In this document: one piece after another, positions 41,495-49,655 of the stretch
How the letters are laid out: each line of letters begins with the position of its first letter
Position numbering within the stretch: the stretch's first letter is position 1
Assembly: GCA_017619795.1 (NCBI GenBank)
Contig: JAFZRP010000112.1
Span: forward strand, 48,550 to 112,549
Source: Treponema sp.
GTDB taxonomy: Bacteria > Spirochaetota > Spirochaetia > Treponematales > Treponemataceae
Direction of reading: 5' to 3'
DNA length: 64,000 nt
Translations under genes and position numbers: made by a program
The notes under the pieces: generated by a model
What the model was told of the DNA's origin: nothing
Databases searched by the model: none
The model's input: only the letters and a program-made list of their open reading frames with translations

Positions 41495-44429
41495 GGATGT
41501 CATTGTCACACTGCTTTGTCTTGCAGGAGTAGGGGCAGCTGTCTTCCTTTTTTACAAAGATATAAACATGACTCTTTCCAACGACAGTTCTGAGCCGATT
41601 GGTGTAATCTATTTTAAGCAGAACACTGCACAGCGAAGACTTCAGGGAAGAAACCTTTGGGAACGCTTAAAGGTCACAAGCCCTATTTACGACGGTGACC
41701 GAATCCGAACTGGCGATTTGTCGGAAGCTTCAGCCGTTTTCAATAATGGTAGTAAGATTGATATTCACGAAAATACTTTAATCCAGATTGACTTTAAGAA
41801 AGATAATACCCTTCACTTTATGAACGGTTCTATTTCTGTAGTTTCTACAGAAGAAGCAGAGGGATTTTCAATCAAGACTGGAGACAAGGTTGTTAATCTT
41901 GCAGAAAATACTTCTGCCGTAATTACTGTGCCAGATAAGCGTCAGGCTTATGAAAATAAAGACAACAAGATTGTTCAGGAAGCTACAGTAGCCGTAACCT
42001 CTGGTGAAGCTAAGATTATAAAAGCTCAGCCGGAAGAAACCGGTATTAGAAAAACAGCAAAAAATATTTCAAGAACACTTTCCGGTACAGAAGCTCCTGC
42101 ACCTAAAGTTGAACAGGTTATTCGTGCCGGTGATTATGCAACCTTTGAGGCAGAGGTTTTGCCTGAGCCTAAAGAAGAAGCTGCTGTTTCCGATACAGCT
42201 GTAAGCGTTGTTCAGAAGATGCGCCAGAATGTAAAGAAGATTGTTGCACCAGAAGTTGCAAAGCCTTTAGCAGGTACCGTAACCGAAACTCAGGGAACTG
42301 ATTCAAAAGAAAGCGTTGTTGAAGAAGATGACATTACTCCAGAAGAGCTTGCTGTAATTGCTAAGGAAAATGCAAAAAAGAAGCAGGAAAATCAGTTTAA
42401 GGTTTTAATGCCATCTGAGTATTACATCATTAGCCAGAATCAGAAGACTAAAGAGCCAGTTCCATTCTTCTGGACAAATTATGATGATATTAAGCTTGTT
42501 GTTTCCTTTAGTTCTGCTTTCAACGAAATTATAGATACAGAATATCTTTCTTCTCAGACAAGAAAAGGAACAGTTGTTTTTGATTTTGGACGTCCAGGTG
42601 ATATTATTTACTGGACTGCAGTTCCAGCAAAAGAAGAATATAATTCTAAAAAATCATTCCCGAACGGAAAGATTTATGTAAAAAATCCTGCGGATGACAA
42701 CATAGGTGAGCTTGCCGAAAGCGTATTTGGCGAAGAAAAGTCTAAGGAAATAAAACGTATTGCTCAAAACTCTGAAAAGACAGTTAATCAGAATGTTGGT
42801 CAGGTTATTTCTGATTTGCCGACTTCTGTTTCTGTTGTGCCTGATTTACCTATAGTTACAAATGAAGCTGCAGTGGCTACAATCGAGTCTAATGAAGCGA
42901 TAATTGCTGCACGAAAAGCAGAAAAAGAACGTCTTGCAAGAGAAAAGAAAGCAGAAGAAGAAAGAATTGCTGCTGAGAAAGCCCGAATTGCTGAAGAAAA
43001 ACGTTTAGCAGAAGAAAAGAGACTTGCAGAGCAAAGAAGAATCGCCGAAGAAAAACGGATCGCAGCTGAAAAGGCTCGTCTTGCCGAAGAAAAACGTATA
43101 GCTGAAGAAAAGAGAAAAGCCGAGGAAAAACGTCTAGCTGAGGAAAAGCGTAAAGCCGAAGAAAGACGCCTTGCTGAAGAGAAACGAAAAGCTGAAGAAG
43201 CCCGTATTGCTGAGGAAAAACGAAAGGCTGAAGAAAAGCGTCTGGCAGAAGAAAGAAGAATTGCCGAAGAAAAACGCATTGCTGAAGAAAAAAGAATTGC
43301 CGAGGAAAAACGTATAGAAGAAGAAAAACGACTTGCAGAAGAAAAACGTTTGGCTGAGGAAAAGAGGAAGGAAGAAGAAGCTCGTCTTGCTGAAGAAAAG
43401 CGTCTGGCAGAGGAAGCAGAAAGACTTCGTCTGGAAGAAGAGCTTCGCCTGGCCGAAGAAGCAAGAAATAAAGAATTATCAGAAGAGGAAGAAGCAAGAC
43501 TTGCTCAGGAAGCACTGATCGCCGAAGAAGCAAAACGAATTGAAGAAGAGCGTAAGATAGAAGAGGCTAGAAAGGCCGAAGAAGAAGCACGAAAAGCAGA
43601 AGAAGCTCGTATTGAAGAAGAAATGCGCCTGAATCGTCTGTATGAAATTGCAAAGCAGGCTGAACAGGAAAGATTCGAAAAAGAAATGGCACGACTTGAA
43701 GAAGAGCATCTTGCTGAACAGATGAATATTATTGAGACAGTAAAAGCTTACGAAGAAAAACGCAAGGATGATGAAGCTAAAGCCGAAGCCGCACGAAGAG
43801 CTGAAATGAATAAGCGTGCCGAAGAAGAAAGAAAGAAGGAAGAGGCTCGCAAGGCTGAGGAAAAGAGACGTCAGGAAGAAGCTGCACGCAAGCGGGAAGA
43901 GGCTATTAAAAAGTCAGAAGCTGCAAAGAAGGCGGCTGAAGCAAAGAAAAAGGCCGAAGAAAAGCAGGCTGCTATTGCTGCTGAAAAAGCAAAAGCCGAA
44001 GCTGAAGCTGCTAAAAAGGCAGATGAAGAAGCAAAGGCTTCTTTGCCAAAGATTACAAAGCTGCAGCCGGTTCTTGTTTCTCCAAAAGAGAATTACACCT
44101 TCAGTGAAGATTTCTTCTCTGAAGAAGATAGACCAAAGATTACCTTCAGCTGGAAGCCTGTAGATACAGCAATGGCTTATAGATTTGTTTTGAAGGATTC
44201 AGAAGGAAAGAATCTTCTTGTAACAACTGTAAAGACTAACAAATATGTTCTTTCCGACAAAATATCTGTACTCTCTGAAAGCGGAACGTATGAATGGTCT
44301 GTAACGGCAATGACAAAAATAGACAAGAAAACTTATTCAAGCCTTACAGGAAGCAGGAAGTTCACTATAAAGCTTGAAGAAGTTGGTAAAGCTAAGATAG
44401 ATCTTTCTAATTTGATTATATCGAAATAA
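41460..44429 (+). CDS. FecR-domain protein with long charged coiled coil
   Basis: A 989-residue protein anchored by one N-terminal transmembrane helix (about residues 13-33). Residues of about 60-150 form a FecR domain (D-G-D-R-I-R-T-G-D-L-S-E-A, then the V-F-N-N-G-S-K-I-D-I-H-E-N-T strand pair). Residues of about 485-860 are a very charged coil of repeats of the type E-E-K-R-x-A. The last 120 residues are a beta-sandwich like an Fn3 domain (V-L-V-S-P-K-E-N then T-F-S-W-K-P-V). The gene starts inside the cyclase gene with 35 nt of overlap. It may be a periplasmic spacer or scaffold linked to the cyclase sensor; function unknown. Confidence 0.8.
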   Translation: MKKKRNTRLTAKDVIVTLLCLAGVGAAVFLFYKDINMTLSNDSSEPIGVIYFKQNTAQRRLQGRNLWERLKVTSPIYDGDRIRTGDLSEASAVFNNGSKIDIHENTLIQIDFKKDNTLHFMNGSISVVSTEEAEGFSIKTGDKVVNLAENTSAVITVPDKRQAYENKDNKIVQEATVAVTSGEAKIIKAQPEETGIRKTAKNISRTLSGTEAPAPKVEQVIRAGDYATFEAEVLPEPKEEAAVSDTAVSVVQKMRQNVKKIVAPEVAKPLAGTVTETQGTDSKESVVEEDDITPEELAVIAKENAKKKQENQFKVLMPSEYYIISQNQKTKEPVPFFWTNYDDIKLVVSFSSAFNEIIDTEYLSSQTRKGTVVFDFGRPGDIIYWTAVPAKEEYNSKKSFPNGKIYVKNPADDNIGELAESVFGEEKSKEIKRIAQNSEKTVNQNVGQVISDLPTSVSVVPDLPIVTNEAAVATIESNEAIIAARKAEKERLAREKKAEEERIAAEKARIAEEKRLAEEKRLAEQRRIAEEKRIAAEKARLAEEKRIAEEKRKAEEKRLAEEKRKAEERRLAEEKRKAEEARIAEEKRKAEEKRLAEERRIAEEKRIAEEKRIAEEKRIEEEKRLAEEKRLAEEKRKEEEARLAEEKRLAEEAERLRLEEELRLAEEARNKELSEEEEARLAQEALIAEEAKRIEEERKIEEARKAEEEARKAEEARIEEEMRLNRLYEIAKQAEQERFEKEMARLEEEHLAEQMNIIETVKAYEEKRKDDEAKAEAARRAEMNKRAEEERKKEEARKAEEKRRQEEAARKREEAIKKSEAAKKAAEAKKKAEEKQAAIAAEKAKAEAEAAKKADEEAKASLPKITKLQPVLVSPKENYTFSEDFFSEEDRPKITFSWKPVDTAMAYRFVLKDSEGKNLLVTTVKTNKYVLSDKISVLSESGTYEWSVTAMTKIDKKTYSSLTGSRKFTIKLEEVGKAKIDLSNLIISK
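42915..44040 (+). repeat. Degenerate heptad-type coding repeat (E-E-K-R-x-A)
   Basis: Dozens of 18-24-bp degenerate units encode alternating basic and acidic residues with Leu, Ile or Ala. The units drift in codon use (GAAGAAAAACGT, GAGGAAAAGCGT and others), so the pattern is maintained by selection at protein level. The bias also creates long spurious open frames on the opposite strand. Confidence 0.85.
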
Positions 44430-44436
44430 ACTTATA

Positions 44437-44594
44437 CTAAAAAAATAGCTAACAGTCGAGTTACGGCTTTAAAAACCGCAGGCTCGCCTGCTACACGCTG
44501 ATGTGCCTTGTAATTATATACGTTTGCCGCCAAGGCGGCAGCACATCAGAGTGTTTTTTAAAGCCGTTCCTCTCCTTCTCGCTATTTTTTTTAG
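44437..44594. repeat. 158-bp nested palindromic element with internal hairpins
   Basis: Four nested arm pairs are visible: CTAAAAAAATAGC (44437-44449) with 44581-44594; CGGCTTTAAAAA (44464-44475) with 44555-44566; ACAC plus CTGATGTGC (44493-44506) with GCACATCAG plus GTGT (44541-44554). Three internal hairpins sit in the unpaired parts: TAAC/GTTA, GCAGGC/GCCTGC (44478-44491) and TGCCGCC/GGCGGCA (44525-44540). It lies between convergent genes and its outer arms give T runs on both strands, so bidirectional termination is likely. The complexity is more than a terminator needs; a small non-autonomous mobile palindrome is possible. Confidence 0.85.
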
Positions 44595-44634
44595 AATCAT
44601 TTTATAAATAGATTACAAAAAGAAAAAGCTTCAA

Positions 44635-45222
44635 CTATCTCTGTTGTGTTCCGTCGTGGATTTTATTGGCAATTTCTTCGCCGGCAAGAAGGCGTACAAG
44701 CTCCATGGCAAACTGTTCGGAGGCGCCGGGGCCGCGGGAAGTTACAAGGTTTCCGTCGGTGATGAAAACCTTGTTTGAGTAGCCGCCAAGGTATTCTTTT
44801 TGAGCGCAGCTTTCCATATCTGGGTAGCAGGTCCATTTTTTACCGTTAAGAACTTTGGTCTGGCCAAGAACAACGGCTGGAGAGGCGCAGATTGCTGTTG
44901 TAAGTTTTCCGGCACTGTAGCAGGCTTCAAGATGGTCAAGAAGCTTTGCGCAGGCTGCAAGATTATCTGCTCCTTTTGAACCGCCTGGAAGAACAGTGCA
45001 GTCAGGAAGTTTCTTTCCATATTCTGCAAGATATTCATCAAGCGTAAGGTCCATTATCATAGGAACCTTGTGTGAGCTTGTTACAACGTATTTGTCTTTT
45101 GTTGTTGGCGACGGTACGGCAACGGTAATTACGTTTACTCCGGCACGTCTCAGATAATCAACTGGAGAGAGAGCTTCAATCTCCTCAAATCCGTCTGCGA
45201 AAAATACAGCAGCTGTTTTCAT
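44635..45222 (-). CDS. DJ-1/PfpI family protein
   Basis: A 195-residue cytoplasmic protein of the DJ-1/ThiJ superfamily. The reactive Cys is in TAICASPAVVLG near residue 111, and the conserved Glu that tunes it is in GFEEIEAL near residue 16. Members act as glyoxalase/deglycase-type or redox-protective proteins, or are of unknown role. An AGGAGG site lies close to the ATG. It follows the CobW GTPase gene by 17 nt, so both may belong to a metal or oxidative stress operon. The exact activity is not readable. Confidence 0.88.
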   Translation of the reverse strand: MKTAAVFFADGFEEIEALSPVDYLRRAGVNVITVAVPSPTTKDKYVVTSSHKVPMIMDLTLDEYLAEYGKKLPDCTVLPGGSKGADNLAACAKLLDHLEACYSAGKLTTAICASPAVVLGQTKVLNGKKWTCYPDMESCAQKEYLGGYSNKVFITDGNLVTSRGPGASEQFAMELVRLLAGEEIANKIHDGTQQR

Positions 45223-45239
45223 ATATCCTCCTGTGAGTT

Positions 45240-46481
45240 TTAGTCTGCCAGACAGGCATCCAATTCGGCTTCAATTGCTTTGCGGTCAAGGTGACGGCCA
45301 ATTACAACAAGCTTAATCATTCTGTCGCCAACCTTTTCATCCCAATCTTTTTTCATTTCTGGATACTGCTTGAGTACCTTTTCCTGCTCTTTTTTAGGAC
45401 AGGCAGCAAGCCACTGTCCAGAGTAACCTGCAGAAATCTGGCGGCCACTTGTTTCCAAAACCATGGCCATATCATCTTCATCGCTGAACCAGATAACACC
45501 CTTTGAACGGATAATATTTCTTGGCCATCGTGAAGCAAACGAATCAAGCTTTACGCGGTCAAAAGGTTTTCTTCTATAATAAACGAAGGATCCGATTCCA
45601 TATTCGTCTTCAGCTTCTCCTTCGTGTTTATGCTCGTGGTGGTGATGTTCGTGACCGTGATGGTGTTCGTGCTCGTCATCATCATCATCGTCATCATGGT
45701 GATGCTCATGTTCATCGTGGTCATCGTCATCATGATGATGGTGGTCATGCTCATCGTCGTCGTCATCATCTTCTTCTTCTGCGTCGTGCTCTTCCAAAGC
45801 CTTTACCCAGCCTGCAGAAGAATAAACTGTTTCAAAATCAAACTTGTCAGTACCGATTATTTCTTCAACTGGAACTTCGCAGCGAACAGCTTCAATAACC
45901 TTTACTGTAGGCTGAATCTTGTTGATTACGGCGAGAACCATTTTCATCTGGTCGTCGGTAACAAGGTCGCGCTTATTTATAATTAAAGTAGAACAGAACT
46001 CAATCTGCTGGATAAGAAGAGATTCAATATCCTCTTCATCAATATCCTTTTTAAGAAGAGCCTTACCTTCATCAAACTCTTCAACAAGACGACTTGCATC
46101 AACAACGCCAACAACATTATCAAGCTTACCAATTTCGATTGTTTCAATAGCCTGAGCGATTGGCATAGGCTCACAAACTCCGGAAGCTTCAATAAGAATG
46201 TAGTCGAACTTTCCGGTTTTCATAAGCTCTTCAATCTGATTAACCATGTCAGATTTGAGCGTACAGCAGATACAGCCGTTTGTAAGCGGAACGATACTGC
46301 TTGAATCTTCAATTTTTGCTTCCTGCGAAATAAGTCTTTCATCAACGTTTACTTCGCCAATATCATTTACAATTACAGCTACCTTGTAGCCCTTCTGATT
46401 TGTAAGAACCCTGTTAAGAAGTGTTGTTTTTCCTGCTCCAAGATAACCGCAGAGCAGAGTGATAGGAATCTTTTTAGCCAT
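45240..46481 (-). CDS. CobW/ZNG1-family GTPase metallochaperone with His/Asp-rich loop
   Basis: A 413-residue G3E GTPase likely to deliver zinc or another metal. The P-loop is CGYLGAGKTTLLN near residue 10, the metal-binding C-x-C-C is in NGCICCTLK near residue 69, and N-K-R-D near residue 153 is the guanine motif. Between the GTPase and the C-terminal CobW_C domain lies a striking His, Asp and Glu-rich insert of about 60 residues (about 228-290, DNA about 45600-45785), a probable metal reservoir. The frame extends to a TTG at 46493, but the ATG at 46481 has a GGAGA site at normal spacing and is preferred. It precedes the DJ-1 gene. Confidence 0.9.
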   Translation of the reverse strand: MAKKIPITLLCGYLGAGKTTLLNRVLTNQKGYKVAVIVNDIGEVNVDERLISQEAKIEDSSSIVPLTNGCICCTLKSDMVNQIEELMKTGKFDYILIEASGVCEPMPIAQAIETIEIGKLDNVVGVVDASRLVEEFDEGKALLKKDIDEEDIESLLIQQIEFCSTLIINKRDLVTDDQMKMVLAVINKIQPTVKVIEAVRCEVPVEEIIGTDKFDFETVYSSAGWVKALEEHDAEEEDDDDDDEHDHHHHDDDDHDEHEHHHDDDDDDDEHEHHHGHEHHHHEHKHEGEAEDEYGIGSFVYYRRKPFDRVKLDSFASRWPRNIIRSKGVIWFSDEDDMAMVLETSGRQISAGYSGQWLAACPKKEQEKVLKQYPEMKKDWDEKVGDRMIKLVVIGRHLDRKAIEAELDACLAD

Positions 46482-46600
46482 ATATGTCTCCAATAAATAT
46501 TTTTTTGCAAGATTGTTTCTATTAAATATACTGAAAATCTGGCAAAATGGGTAGAGAAAAGAATCATTTATTATTTTAGGCGCGTTTTTAAAATATGGTG

Positions 46601-46606
46601 TATACT
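46601..46606 (+). promoter_or_regulatory. -10 box for leaderless membrane-kinase fusion gene
   Basis: TATACT lies 7 nt before the ATG at 46614. A good -35 is not seen and no Shine-Dalgarno is present. Confidence 0.4.
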
Positions 46607-46613
46607 AATTATA

Positions 46614-48005
46614 ATGAGAAATAAAATTGAGCTTATAAAACGCTATTCATTGTTTTTTATTGGAGTTATTGCAAACGCGGTGGGACTGGCACTGATTACT
46701 TCGGGGATGCTGGGAACAGGTCCAACTGCTTGTATACCATATATTCTTTCAAAAAAGTTTCCTCTTTCGCTTGGTGCTTTCAACTTTTTCTTTTATATGC
46801 TGCTGCTTCTTTGCCAGATAGTGATGCTGCGGAAGGATTTTAAGAAATATCAGCTTTTGCAGCTTCCGGCGGCACTGCTTTTTTCTGCGTGTCTTGACGG
46901 AATGATGTATCTTTTGAGCTTTATAAATCCTGACCGATATTATCTGGCTATTATTGTTACGGTTGTCGGGTGTGTAATTCGTGCTTTTGGAATTACCTGC
47001 CAGCTTATTGCCGATGTTGTTATGCTTCCGTCTGAAGCCTTTGTTAAGGCTGTTTCAAATATCAGTAAAAAGGATTTCAGCATTTGTAAGCTTGTTTCCG
47101 ATGCAATTATGGTTGCAATTACGGCTGGACTTTCCATCTGGTGGTTCGGGAAGATTATGGGTGTTCGCGAAGGAACGCTTATTACAGTTCTGCTTGTTGG
47201 TCCAATCTCTCACTTCTTTACGAAAAATCTCAGCTACACAAATCACTATCTTGAGAACGAAGGAGAGTTCATTTACGAGACTAAGTTTAAGCTTGTTGAA
47301 GGAAAGAGGCTTGTAATCACTATTACTTCGGAAGCTGGAAGCGGCGGTAGATTTATTGCTCGCATTTTGGGAACTATCCTTAATATTCCGGTTTATGATA
47401 AAGAATTGATTGATATGGTTGCGGAAGAGGGTAATTTTTCTAAAGCGTTTGTCCGCCGTCACAACGAAAAGCTTTACAGAAATGCACTTCACGCTTTCTT
47501 CATGGAAAATTATTCCTTCTCTGACTGGTTTGCAGATTATATTTCGGATGATTCAGATGATGATTCAAACAGAAACTACGAGCGTTACAGGGAGCTGTTT
47601 GAGGCGCAGAGCAAGGTTATTACTGACCTGGCCCAGAAAAAGGATTGTATTATTGTAGGTCACTGTTCAAATTATGTGCTTAAGGATTTTGCAGGTGTTA
47701 TCAATATCTTTATAACATCAGATATGGAGCATCGAATAGAATACATTGCAGAAAAATATCTGCTTGAGCGCGATAAGGCGAGGGCGCGAATTGAAAAGCA
47801 GGATGCCGACACCTATGAATACTACAAGCACTTTGTCGGACATGATTGGAAAGACCCTAACGGCTACCACATCACCATTAACTCATCGCAGTTTGGGTAT
47901 GAAGGTACTGCTGAAATTATAGATCACATAGTCCGCCATAATTACATTGCCGTTCCAAAGGTAAAGGTGCGGGAACTGCGCAAAAAGTACAATCTGGAAA
48001 AGTAA
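46614..48005 (+). CDS. YczE/YitT-like membrane protein fused to cytidylate kinase-like domain
   Basis: A 463-residue fusion. The N-terminal half (about residues 1-215) has five or six membrane helices and the G-L-A-L-I-T-S-G-M-L-G-T-G-P start typical of YczE/DUF6198 membrane proteins. The C-terminal half (about 235-455) matches the cytidylate kinase-like family: an altered P-loop TSEAGSGGRFIA near residue 240, then I-P-V-Y-D-K-E-L-I, a C-I-I-V-G-H-C-S-N-Y strand and R-I-E-Y-I-A-E-K-Y. A CMP kinase activity should not be assumed, since these family members often act on unknown substrates. The arrangement suggests a transporter with a coupled phosphorylation step. Confidence 0.8.
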   Translation: MRNKIELIKRYSLFFIGVIANAVGLALITSGMLGTGPTACIPYILSKKFPLSLGAFNFFFYMLLLLCQIVMLRKDFKKYQLLQLPAALLFSACLDGMMYLLSFINPDRYYLAIIVTVVGCVIRAFGITCQLIADVVMLPSEAFVKAVSNISKKDFSICKLVSDAIMVAITAGLSIWWFGKIMGVREGTLITVLLVGPISHFFTKNLSYTNHYLENEGEFIYETKFKLVEGKRLVITITSEAGSGGRFIARILGTILNIPVYDKELIDMVAEEGNFSKAFVRRHNEKLYRNALHAFFMENYSFSDWFADYISDDSDDDSNRNYERYRELFEAQSKVITDLAQKKDCIIVGHCSNYVLKDFAGVINIFITSDMEHRIEYIAEKYLLERDKARARIEKQDADTYEYYKHFVGHDWKDPNGYHITINSSQFGYEGTAEIIDHIVRHNYIAVPKVKVRELRKKYNLEK

Positions 48006-48018
48006 ATTGATTCAAATA

Positions 48019-48047
48019 TTGTACTTTTATCAAAATCTCTATATTCT
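48019..48047 (+). promoter_or_regulatory. Promoter for leaderless citramalate synthase transcript
   Basis: TTGTAC (48019-48024), 17 nt, TATTCT (48042-48047), then 6 nt (GTGTGT) to the ATG at 48054. No Shine-Dalgarno is present. Confidence 0.45.
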
Positions 48048-48053
48048 GTGTGT

Positions 48054-49655
48054 ATGGCAAAGAAAATTGAAATATTAGACTCCACCTTGCGTGACGGTGC
48101 GCAGGGCGAAGGAATAAGCTATTCGGTACAGGATAAGCTTCATATCTGTGAGGCACTTGATGAGCTTGGCGTTACTTACATAGAAGCAGGTAACCCTGGC
48201 AGTAATCCAAAGGATATGGAGTTTTTTCAGGAAATTAAAAAGCTTCCTCTTAAACATGCGAAGGTTTGTGCTTTTGGCGCCACCCGTCGTAAAGACACAA
48301 CCTGTGCAGAAGACAGCAACATTCAATCTTTGCTTGCAGCGGGAACAGAAACCGTTGTTATTTTTGGTAAATCTTGGACGTTCCAGGTAACAGACATTCT
48401 TAATGCCACACTTGAAGAAAATCTTAAAATGATAGAAGAAACCTGTGCTTATTTTAAGGCTCAGGGCCGTTCTGTTATTTACGATGCCGAGCATTTCTTT
48501 ACTGCTTTTGTGGAAGATAAGGACTACGCATTTAAAACACTCAAGGCTGCGGTTGACGGCGGGGCAAAGGTAATTTGTCTTTGCGAAACAAAGGGCGGCT
48601 TTATGATTGATGAATGCCGAAAAGCTGTTTCTGAGGTTGTAAAAGAGTTTGGAAGTAAGGTTACGGTTGGTATTCACACTCACAACGACTGTGGACTTGC
48701 GGTTGCCAATTCTCTTGTTGCGGTTAGCGAAGGTGCGGCTCATGTTCAGGGTGTTCTGCTTGGTTTTGGTGAACGCACAGGAAATGCCTGCCTTTCTACA
48801 ATTATCCCTGATTTACAGATAAAAATGGGTTATGAATGTATACCGCCACAGAATATGAAAACTCTTACTGCAATCTGCAATAAGGTTTCGGAAATTACAA
48901 ATGTAAGCATGAATCCTCAGACACCGTTTGTTGGAAAAAGTGCGTTTGCCCATAAGGCTGGAATGCACATAGATGCAGTTTTGAAAAATCCGCGTGCGTA
49001 CGAGCATATTCCTCCGGAGACTGTTGGAAACTCAAGAGTATTCCTTATGAGCGAGGTTGCGGGACGCAGTACTATAATAGAAAAGATTCAGAAGTTTGCT
49101 CCATCTCTGAAGAAAACCGACGAAATTGTAGACAAAATAATTAAGCGGATGAAGGAGCTTGAGTTCGAAGGCTATCAGTTTGAGGGCGCGGACGGCAGCT
49201 TTGAGCTTCTTGTTCGAAAACAGCTTGGTCAGTATCAGCCGTTCTTTAAGCTTCATTATTACCAGACAAATGGTTCTAATCCGCGGCCGGAAGAAGGTGT
49301 TTGTTGCTGTGCGCAGTTGAAGGTTGAGGTTGATGGTGTAATTGAAATCACTGCCGGTGAAGGTGACGGTCCAGTAAATGCGCTTGATATTGCTTTAAGA
49401 AAGGCTCTGGAAAAGTTCTATCCGCTTGTTGCTCAAATCAGACTGGTGGATTTTAAGGTTCGTGTTATTGACGGTAAATCTGCAACGGCCGCAAAGGTTA
49501 GGGTAATTATTGAAAGTACCGATGGAAATGCAAGCTGGACAACAGTTGGTGTTTCTGCCGACTTGATTGAAGCTTCCTGGATTGCACTCTGTGATTCTTT
49601 TGAGTATAAGCTTATAAAGGATATAGAAAAGCACTATAAGAAAATTATAATATAA
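48054..49655 (+). CDS. cimA: (R)-citramalate synthase
   Basis: Condenses pyruvate with acetyl-CoA to citramalate, the threonine-independent route to isoleucine. The 533-residue chain has the HMGL-like TIM barrel with STLRDGAQGEG (about residue 10, metal and catalytic Arg-Asp), IHTHNDCGLAVAN (about 205, metal-binding His pair) and GNACLSTIIPDL, then the C-terminal LeuA-type regulatory domain (about 385-530) that normally binds isoleucine. The motif with Q-G-E-G-I-S-Y-S fits the CimA group better than 2-isopropylmalate synthase. The frame also allows a GTG at 48048, but the ATG at 48054 fits the family start. No leuCD genes are nearby. The end overlaps the convergent GGDEF gene. Confidence 0.9.
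   Translation: MAKKIEILDSTLRDGAQGEGISYSVQDKLHICEALDELGVTYIEAGNPGSNPKDMEFFQEIKKLPLKHAKVCAFGATRRKDTTCAEDSNIQSLLAAGTETVVIFGKSWTFQVTDILNATLEENLKMIEETCAYFKAQGRSVIYDAEHFFTAFVEDKDYAFKTLKAAVDGGAKVICLCETKGGFMIDECRKAVSEVVKEFGSKVTVGIHTHNDCGLAVANSLVAVSEGAAHVQGVLLGFGERTGNACLSTIIPDLQIKMGYECIPPQNMKTLTAICNKVSEITNVSMNPQTPFVGKSAFAHKAGMHIDAVLKNPRAYEHIPPETVGNSRVFLMSEVAGRSTIIEKIQKFAPSLKKTDEIVDKIIKRMKELEFEGYQFEGADGSFELLVRKQLGQYQPFFKLHYYQTNGSNPRPEEGVCCCAQLKVEVDGVIEITAGEGDGPVNALDIALRKALEKFYPLVAQIRLVDFKVRVIDGKSATAAKVRVIIESTDGNASWTTVGVSADLIEASWIALCDSFEYKLIKDIEKHYKKIII

Noticed and set aside
42800..43533. Long minus-strand open frames opposite the FecR coil
   Set aside because: They arise from the biased GAA/AAA/CGT codons of the coil; the predicted proteins are low-complexity Phe/Ser/Leu strings with no start signals.
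42915..44040. CRISPR-like array in the E-E-K-R repeat
   Set aside because: Units are contiguous and degenerate, with no unique spacers, and lie in frame within a coding gene.
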